Position numbers and translations under genes: made by a program
The notes under the pieces: generated by a model
The model's database searches: none
Seen by the model: only the letters and a program-made list of their open reading frames with translations
Told to the model about the DNA's origin: nothing
DNA from: Thunnus maccoyii
Lineage: Eukaryota; Chordata; Actinopteri; Scombriformes; Scombridae
Reading direction: 5' to 3'
DNA: 64,000 nt
Assembly: GCF_910596095.1 (NCBI RefSeq)
Contig: NC_056540.1
Location: forward strand, 23,993,501 to 24,057,500
Part shown: in pieces, positions 55,341-64,000 of the stretch
Layout of the letters: every line of letters begins with the position of its first letter
Numbering within the stretch: the stretch's first letter is position 1

Positions 55341-58300
55341 TTAACCCTTAAGATGAGTGGTCTCTGCCTTTGGATCGCTGTCATGTGAGAGCTTCTTGTT
55401 ATGAGCGAAACAGTTGACGCATCCCCGCTGACAAGGACAGAAAATAAAAGACAATCAACACAACATTCACAGACTACATTTACTGAGGCAGAACATTAAA
55501 AGTAAATTCATATTGTATATACACAAATAATTCAATAGACTTGACAGAAAACAGCATTCAGAGTCCATATACTATACATAAAGTATACTGTGACATACTA
55601 TCAGCGTATTTCAGATTTTATATTGTATGTAATATCTAATTTAGTGCTTTTCTATATCACAGTGAAGTTGGACTTAACTTCAACCAAAAGTGACAAATTA
55701 TGTTGTTACTTATAACTTCAAAGAAACACACTGACAAATATAAAGCAGCAAGCTCATGAAACTTAAGTATTTTTGAAAATAGTATTTTTGCTTTTATTCT
55801 ATCACTTGTAATACTATGATTGCCTTCTGTACAGTTGTAGCATGGATGCAAAAACCAGGAAACCATAATTGAACAGTCCGCTCATTTAAATAAACATCAA
55901 GAATTGTCTTAGACACCAAAGACAGCTGCACTGAATCAATTAAAATAACATTTGCATGCATAGAATAGCACTTTTATCTTAGCAGTCAGTCTTCCGCACA
56001 TGGTATTATGGATTGATTTGATTTTTCACCTTCCACAACAAGAAGCCAAGCATTGCCAGTAACAGGAGTCCTACGATGACTGTCAGGAAGATTATCCACC
56101 AGGCAACTTTTTGAAAGTATTCAGCTTTTCTCTCGAGGAACACGGTCAGTTTTACCTGTGGACAGTGGTGTCATATGAGTGTGTTGTATATAATAACAGG
56201 AGAGTAATGTAAAAACTCAAAAAATCAGTGTGGAGCCTCATGTGAAGCAGAATTTATCCAAAAGTCAAAGATCTCTGTGTGCGCTGTTACGTTCAGGTAT
56301 ATTATCATTACCTATAGAAACAGGCAGCTTTACTGGTCTCCCAGAGGAGAAAAGACTTATGACAAAGTCCATTTTATGTTTTATTGCTCATTACATGATA
56401 GTGTAGCATTATAAGTGCTAAACTATTTAGCGAAATGTCCATAATTTCTGTAAATGATCATAAGAAACTTGAGCTGTGTTTCAGGAAGGGAACCTTTTAG
56501 AGCAAGACAAAGTTATTTGTTTGCAATGTAATGCAAGTAAGTTTTATTCTGATTTTCTGTTTTTGTTCTTGTCACCACAGCAACTGCAAGTAAGTAAGTA
56601 ACTATATTTATATATATATATATAGATGAATTGAAGTATCTTGAGAAGAACAATCCATGTTAGTTACATAAGGATGATGCTACTGAATATTACTGTAAAC
56701 ATAAACCATTGTCTAAACCAGTGGTTCTCAAACTTTTTCATGTCAAGGACCCCTAAAATGACACAAATTAGACCACTGTCCTCATCTGATAAGATTTTTA
56801 TTTAAGATTTATTATTGCAGAAAGTGTATGCAACCCATGACCAAAATAGTCATATATTCTGTCATTGTGTTACTTATGGATGCAATTATAGTGACAATAA
56901 ATTATTCCCCTTTTGCTGCAGACCCCCTGGAACCCATTCAAGGACCCCCAAGGGTCCCTAGACCCGAATATGAGAACCACTGGTCTAAACCCCAAGGGTA
57001 GATAACTTGAATAAAATAGCAAATGTTTGCATAAATAATTCAACAAAACCTTTGTCCTGGGCTTATCTGCTTTAAGTCCAATATTCTCTGGAGAGCTTGT
57101 TAGATCGAGAAAAGCATCCACAACAATATCCAGGTAGTTCAAAGAGCTGTAATCCTAAATTGGAGAGGCAAAATAAATGAATGAGTTAAAGTTACACTTA
57201 CTGCAATAGTTTTGATGGACAAGCTCGCAACAGAGTAAGCCAAAAGCTTACAGTCAGTCTGAATATTTCTTAAATCTTAAGGCAGCAGCGTTGATGCATT
57301 TCAAACATATGTGAAGAAAGTATTTTACATAAATGAAGCACCTCTGTAAAAGTAGAATTCAAGAGGCGAGAATGCAGAGTAATCAGTGCAGTACTGTCGA
57401 GGCCCACCAGAGGACAGCGTATCTCCACACACTTCAGTCCATCTGAGCAGGTCTGAGGAAGAGAAAACAATAAGCCAGTGATGCCCAGTAACAGATTCAC
57501 TGATAAGCAGTCGTCAAACCTCCCTTGACAAACATTCTCCTCCATAAATGCCGTCTTACAAAAGTGCAACAAAGCCGATTGAAGTTCAGAAAAAGAAAAG
57601 CAAGTTAAATTTATAGAGTAGTTCTTTACAGTCTTTTTATTTGAGCTTTATAATCACAACTTAATTGATAATTTCTTACTATGGTTTTGTATTTCCTTCT
57701 TGTTGGAAGAAAGATGAATCCATCTGTAGAGAGGGCTTCATATTCAGCTTCACGTCTTTTCCTTGAAGGGTCATGCAACCCCTTGATATCAAACATTATC
57801 AGGTTACATGTGCAACATACAGGCATTGCTTAACCGTCAAGCAATAAAACAAAAGCTATGGGTGTTTATTACCTTTACATGTTTTAGTGGATTGACCTCA
57901 TTTACAGGTGAGCAAGGGAGAGAATATACATCTTTACTGCTGATCTGAGTCAAGTACAGCAGCCGTTTTCCTACAGAATTCTCCTTTGGCCAGTAAATGT
58001 TAAGTGATGCGTTGGCAAAAGATTTCAGTGGTCTGCCCAAATTTATTATCTGTTAATAGACAGAGATTGCACATGTTTATTGGACCTGTTTGTGTGACAA
58101 AAAAATATGATTAAGAAATTAAATGCATAGCGAAAATAGCATCTCACCCTAAATTCATATTTAACTTGGGTCCCAATTTCATCCGTTGTTTCTATGGCAC
58201 TTTTAGCCCTCAAGTTTTTACCAAATGACACCTGGGAAGGTTTGGCTAGACTGACAAACAAGGACAGAATCTGATGTTATATTATTTGACATTTTCAATA

Positions 58301-61300
58301 ATCAATCAAAAGCATTTTATGCAATGTTTAAGGTCAAATTGATTTGCAGTGAGATTTTAAAAATCACGATATATTTCATTGTAGCGCTGCAACTAAAAAT
58401 AAATTTCATTTTCGATTAATCTGATAATTATTTTCTTTATCAGTTCATCATTTCATCTATTAAATGTTAGAAATGTTGAAAAATGTTTATCACTTTCAAC
58501 CTAAAATATCTTGTTTTGTCCCGACCAGCAGTCCACAGCTGAAAGATATTCAGTTTACTATCATAGAAGACTAAAGAAACCAGAAGATATTCACATTTAA
58601 GAAGCTGGAACCAGAGAATTTTATCATTCTTTTCTTTAAAAATGACTCATAATGATTAATTGATTATCAAAATAGCTGCCGATTAATTTTCTGTCGATCG
58701 ACTAACCAATTGATAGACTAACTGTTGCTGCTCTATTTCAATGCAACAGAAAGCTTGCGCTCTGGTGTAGCATGAGAACAAAAAATAACAGAGCATTCTT
58801 TATATCTGTGTCAAAAGGACAATAAAAACAGCAAACAATAATTGCATAAAATAACAATTAAAAATATTTCTTACCCATGTATTTGCAGATCCAGTTCAAA
58901 AATCACTTTGGCTAAAGCCTGAACTGGTTGTATATTCTGCACACTTGTTCTGCATCACAAGAATACGAGAACAAGTTGATGATTCATAATTACATACAAC
59001 ACCCTGATCCATGACTGCTTTCCACTCTTATCAGCCTACTTACGTTGTAAGTTGCAGGGTGACGTTGACATCGTTTGTACTCAGTAAGATGCCGGTCGTT
59101 GAGAATATGACATGAAATGTAACCTGAAATTAACAAAATAGCCATGATATTATACATATACATGATAATACACACTGAAACTGAAGAATGACACTCACAT
59201 TAGCATCTCTTGGGAGTGGGTTTCCCAGTTCACAGTCTATATGTGTTCCGTTGTCATTGGTTGAACATGTCACTTGTGTTTTCTATGGATACAAACAGAT
59301 AGAAACACACATAAATATACAAATGGTACATAATAAATATGCAAAAATAAAAAAAAATCAGAAAAAGTTTTTAATGCACATTGTGATCATCCCAATGATG
59401 TTATACATCATCACAGTTATTTTTCTTTCTAGGCTGATATTTCATAAATATTTTTAGATACTTCTCTTTCATTAAAGTGTTTTTATATTCTCACTGATGC
59501 TGTACTGGAGACAAAAGCGGAGTACTGAAGAGTATCGGGGGGCGTGATGACTAATTTACTCTGATGTGCATCTTCCCCGTTCCTGTTAGTCACAGTGATC
59601 TCCAAGGCTATGTCTTCATCAGAGGGAGTGATGACTGCAACACCATCCTCTCTGAAAACATGACATAACCCCAGATACTGTAAGTCAATGCAGTTTGCAG
59701 AGAGTTAGGTTTTGATCACTTGTATTGCTGAGTCTAAAAGGATCCAAGATAGCCATTAAATTTCGTTTGTTTTGATTTCCTTTTTTAAAAAAGAATTTTT
59801 ATTTACCTGACCAGTGATTTGAAAACATCTTGATCTTGACTTTTGTTCCTGGAACAGAACTTGTACTGTAACTCCAGGTTACTATGGCAAATGTTGTTCT
59901 TGCCACAGCCCTTGTTTAAGAAGACAATCTATGAAAAACAACCGAGCAAAAACCTCTTCTTAACTTTTTAAGTTCTTAAAACTTGGCTTGGCTTGCACTC
60001 AAACATAAATATATATTTCTACAGCTTTGATGACAGAGATGGACACACACATACTCTCACACACATTTGTACCTCTGAGTTATTGTTTTGCTGCTGGTAG
60101 ATGTTGAGGACAGGAGTGATCTTGGGCAGATTATCACTCGTCCTTGGCATCTGATCGGAGGTCCACAGAGACACGGTTACAGAAACAGGGATATCATGCA
60201 GTGTGTCCTGAACATCTGACTGCAACAGAAGAGTTTAGTTCTGGTTCAGTGGTCAGTGTGACACTGACTAGTGTTTGAAGTGAAAGTCTAAAATTCTTCA
60301 TACAGTACCCGTTTTATTTTAATCCTTGAATATAATACAAGTGACTTACTGTATAATATTCAACATTTAGTTTTATTTGGGACATTGCACAATGACACAG
60401 TACCAGAAGTTGGAGCTTGGTATAATTGCAGATTTCTCTCCCCTGTCCAGGGAGCTCCAGGTTTCCCCCAGATGAACCCAGAAAGACCACTCGAGGAACC
60501 CCTAATTTTCTCCTCTTAGCATCAGCCTCAAAGTTATAATTGAGTTCTGTAGAGGAACATATCAGATTACATTGACTGATACCAGAGAGACGTGAAAGAT
60601 AAAAATGCTACAAAATATGCAGAATAAAAAACCTTAGATTCAGAGGAAGAAGAAATTTGTTAGGGAGGACATTAATAGAACGTACTCAAGTTGGGGTTGA
60701 AGGATGTCGGATGTGCTCTGTAGGTAAAGCACGCCTGCACTGTAAAATTACTTTACAAATGTTCATGGTTAATATAACATTTGATTGAAAACCAATAAGC
60801 ATTTGTAGTAGCAGTTAGATTATGTTAACATTTGTATTTTTGTGCATCTTACCATTTGCGTTTATTACATTCAGCCTTTGTGATGTCTATTTCATTTGGT
60901 GTTAGCTTTAGATTGCTGCTGACACTGACCACTGGCCTCGCTCTGTAACAGACACAACAGTCAAACTGACATAGGAAATGTACAGTCACTCAACACTGAG
61001 TCAAGTTAAGTTAGTAGTTCAGAGAACCAGGGTTTCAGCTTGTATAGGATGCTGAATGCAGTGTTATATTACATTATGTTTGAGTAATCACCATCCTATC
61101 GACAGATTTCAAAAAGGAAGTTTGACTGAAATAGGCAGCTCCTGGACTGAACCATTCATAAATATACATTTCTTTTCTACGTGTTTGTGCTATAAACTGT
61201 AAATTCACCTGTAAACAAAGACAGAATCCGATAGCGACCCAACAGCCAAATCAGGGTACTGATTGTCATCCACGTCCAAGTTGCCGGACAGAGAATATCC

Positions 61301-63619
61301 AAACAAAGTAATTTTTTTGGATCCTGGTGAGAGTACCTGAAGGTGTCAAAAAAGTTACAAGCAAGTATATTATTTTCAACACTGTGCTCATATAGTTCAC
61401 TAATACAGTACAATGTGAAAAGAGCCCAACGAAGACTCCACCTGAGGGAACCTTAACCCTGCCTCACACTACTTAATATTTTTCGATCAAGAGATTTAAA
61501 CTGGTTTTCATAACAATCCCCATATTCTCACCTGTGCTGCTGGTATGTTGATGCCCCCTGATGAGCCGTAGTAGAGGTATACTCGGCCAGAATCATCATA
61601 AGGTGCCCCCACAGCAATATCTGTCAGCAAAAATTTAACATAACATTAAATATTATAGCATAGAAACAGGGTAAAAGAGTAAATTAGGGACAACAAAAGG
61701 TAGGTTACAAATATAACTCATATTTTCCTAAAGCTGTTTGAAAAAAAAGTCTGCAAAAGTTCAAAAATCATTTGTTTTTCCATTACTATGCTACAGTATA
61801 TTTAGAATTAATGCGGCATCCATCCCATCCTTTTTTTTTGAGTGTGTTTACTAGTTAGCAAAAGTCAAAGTTGAGTCGTTGGCACATCCATAAATCCATT
61901 TTAAAAAAGCATGTTACAAAGATATAAAATGCTACAAAATGTAAGGAATAAAAAAACCTCATATTTAGTCTGAAAAATACTGAATCCAGAAGAAGAAGGA
62001 CATCTGTCAAGCTTTAAAAGTCTTGGCTAGAAAAAGTGAAAGTTGAGTTGTGATCACATCCATAAATTTATTTTAAAAAGCAGGTTACAAAGATTCAAAA
62101 AGTGAAAGCTGAGTCTCATAATTCATTAAAACATCACAACCTCCATATCCATCTTGATTGACATCTCCTATGTTTTCCACTGCGAGGCCAAACATGGAAT
62201 CTTTATGTCCAGGAAGTCGGATGGGATCAATCGTCTCCCAGTTTTTTCCATCGTCGTTGATATAGATGTAGACTGCTCCTCCAATCTCGCCATCTTTAAC
62301 AAAGAACTCTGGTGCTCCTACAGCGAGGTCCTCCCACCTAGAGACAGCAAAAAGAACAAAAACAATAGAGTAAAACTTACAACAGTCTCATAATATTTGA
62401 TCAGGGAGCTATGTCTGTTTGGTAGAGTTCCAAAGTAGTGATATGTTGTGTGTTTTAAAGGAACTGCAGTGTTTACTGTGTGTGTGTACAGTTCACAATC
62501 GTAGCAAGATAAATCCATGAATGATAATGCAAATAAAGTACTTATGACTGTACTTTAGACCACATGTCTTAAAACTCTGCAGAGTTGCCCTAAGAAAGGA
62601 TGTATATTTATTTTACCCCACAATATGAAAGAGGAATAAACAAAATAATTAAAAAATATGTTAATTTTGGAGCTTTACAGTGGGATTAAAAAGTCCTAAA
62701 GGAAAACTGCAAACTGTTAGATTATGAGATATCTATTGTGAAAAAGCTTTAGGTTTTAAGGTGATGCATGAAAAATGTTCACAGAGTCCAAAAATGGAGC
62801 GGTTCAGTCTCTGTGAATCATATATGCACTCTGTAAACTTCATGGAATTGTTCATATTTTGATAGATTTAACGTCAGTGTGTGACCAAAAATGTACAATC
62901 ATTAGCATCCGCAGCAAATTTCATGAAAATCTGGTTATTTCTTACTTTAAACCAAAACGCTGTCAAGGGGAAATTCTAGTGCTGAAGGTCGAAAGGTCAA
63001 CAAGCCAACACAACACTCGGTGAGAATCAGATTACATTTATATAGACGATATCAGTACATTTAACTTTAGGTTTTAAAGGACAGTGAGTTGTAAAATAGT
63101 GATAAACTTACCCGTCACCATTGAGATCCACCACTGCCAAATCATAGCCAAAGGAGGAGGCCAGGCCTGGGCCAGAGAGGATTAACTCTACAGATAAATT
63201 TTCCTTTGCCTTAGTGTCCATCTTAATAAATGTCACCTGGCCACTGTAGCCGCCTCTGGGTGCTCCTGACACTATCGTCAGCTCACCCTTCCTTATGAGG
63301 GCCATTCCTGAGTCAATGGAAAATCCTGGTTGGACAGAAGAGTTATGCCTTATAACAGAATAAAATCAGACTTGTTGGGTACCTCTAAATTCTTAAAAGA
63401 GTCTTCTCACAGTTGCAAACCACAACCTCATTAACAGATGTATGAAGCAAGATGTAACTTGACTACCACAAACCGACTCCGACCAGAGTAGAAACTCACC
63501 CAGGTAACTGTCTCTCTGGATAGGAATGAGTTTTGGGTTAAATGTGCCTGCATTCCCAGTCTCACGAGTGTCTTCACTTCCGATTTCCATGTTGTCCACG
63601 GGCTCCATTTGTACGATTC
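55341..63619 (-). CDS. Integrin alpha-6-like subunit, 3' portion (partial, runs off the right edge)
   Basis: Transmembrane adhesion receptor chain of the laminin-binding class. Twenty-one exons in phase: 63500-63619, 63112-63325, 62141-62337, 61532-61620, 61209-61336, 60853-60942, 60686-60750, 60404-60546, 60073-60219, 59807-59928, 59495-59651, 59199-59282, 59044-59123, 58875-58949, 58148-58250, 57873-58049, 57680-57781, 57342-57452, 57050-57154, 56030-56155 and 55341-55427. They encode the last 839 residues. FG-GAP blades come first (SGAPRGGYSGQV, GLASSFGYDLAVVDLNGDGWED, DSMFGLAVENIGDVNQDGYGD, YSLSGNLDVDDNQYPDLAVGSLSDSV), with three DxNxDGxxD-like calcium loops. Leg domains, a furin site SRKRR splitting heavy and light chains, and one transmembrane helix ending GFLLWK follow. 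Alignment from memory is best to ITGA6. The 29-residue tail lacks the usual GFFKR. Upstream exons lie outside; 63620-64000 is intron. Confidence 0.9.
56719..56982. mobile_element. CAGTGGTTCTCAAACTTTTT-type hAT MITE, 264 bp, in integrin intron
   Basis: Inverted ends CAGTGGTTCTCAAACTTTTT / ATGAGAACCACTG, flanked by a perfect 8-bp duplication GTCTAAAC (56711-56718 and 56983-56990). Same family as 42209-42421. The perfect duplication suggests a younger insertion. Confidence 0.93.
58382..58735. mobile_element. ~355-bp hAT-like MITE, copy F, full length, in integrin intron
   Basis: Ends TAGCGCTGCAACTAAAAATA and ACTAACTGTTGCTGCTCTA are inverted. Length is 354 bp. Flanks TTTCATTG (58374-58381) and TTTCAATG (58736-58743) match at 7 of 8. 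With copy C this fixes the family's length and hAT-type duplication size. Confidence 0.88.
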
Positions 63620-64000
63620 CTTTAAACAGTATCACATGAGAAAATACAGAATAACAAAACTTAAAAATGCTGCATCATGTGAAAAATGGCATCATTACGA
63701 AAGTCATAACGTTGGCCAAAACAACAAACAAACACTTGAAATATTGGTGACTAAATAACATGATGGAGAGCGGGTTAAAATATTACTGATCCTGCAGGCC
63801 AAAAACACACTTAGCATTTAACATATTACCAACATTTAACTTAGGTTTTATGAAAAGCACAATCCTACAGAAATAAAACCAGAATTATGAGCCCTGATTT
63901 TGTCTGTGTTCCTTATAATCTTTTTAAAGACGAAGAAAAAATCTAAAATGGATCAAATGAAGCTATTTATATCTAAGTTATATCTTATATCTATGTTATT

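Noticed and set aside
60365-60403. Alternative longer end for the integrin exon at 60404-60546, using the GTAAGT near 60355
   Set aside because: The frame stays open, but it would insert about 15 residues not expected from alpha-6 alignments. The weaker donor at 60404 gives the expected spacing to the next exon.

Overview
This is vertebrate nuclear DNA, almost certainly from a teleost fish and probably a percomorph. The genes are intron-rich with GT-AG boundaries, there are long AT-rich introns with microsatellites, and many small DNA transposons of the kind common in spiny-rayed fish are present. No prokaryotic or organellar features are visible.

Layout from left to right. (1) Positions 544-2500, minus strand: a small secreted, proline-rich, cysteine-motif protein that I read as an actinodin-family fin-fold (actinotrichia) protein. 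(2) 3030-5065: an intergenic stretch holding a decayed Tc1-like transposon. (3) 5491-14470, minus: mcm7, the replicative helicase subunit, in 15 coding exons. Its intron 13 carries four microRNA hairpins on the same strand, which I identify as a miR-17/106b-type member, miR-93, miR-19d and miR-25. This is the teleost counterpart of the mammalian miR-106b~25 cluster. (4) 16130-39254, minus: a full-length cohesin STAG subunit, called stag3 from synteny, in 31 coding exons reconstructed in frame. (5) 39270-42800: a divergent promoter interval between stag3 and gpc2. It holds three CCAAT boxes spaced exactly 31 bp apart and a degenerate direct duplicate of stag3 intron 1 plus first coding exon. 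(6) 42849-53053, plus: gpc2, a GPI-anchored glypican in 11 coding exons, one intron of which uses a GC donor. (7) 55341-63619, minus: the C-terminal 839 residues of an alpha-6-like integrin. Its upstream exons lie beyond the right edge.

The order mcm7 - stag3 - gpc2 matches the human 7q22 neighbourhood, where MCM7, STAG3 and GPC2 lie close together. This supports the paralogue assignments. mcm7, stag3 and the intronic microRNAs fit a theme of DNA replication, cohesion and the cell cycle: the mcm7 upstream region has E2F-type sites and stag3 has NF-Y-type CCAAT boxes. The actinodin-like gene, glypican and integrin are extracellular or cell-surface genes.

Mobile elements are mostly non-autonomous. 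They include a ~355-bp hAT-like MITE family with at least six copies, a hAT-like element at 22262-22840, a BED-finger hAT remnant at 24416-25018, two CAGTGG-type elements, several TTAA-flanked MITEs, a Tc1 remnant and a possible solo LTR. All gene structures were joined by eye using splice consensus, reading phase and family knowledge. Exon edges are therefore predictions.
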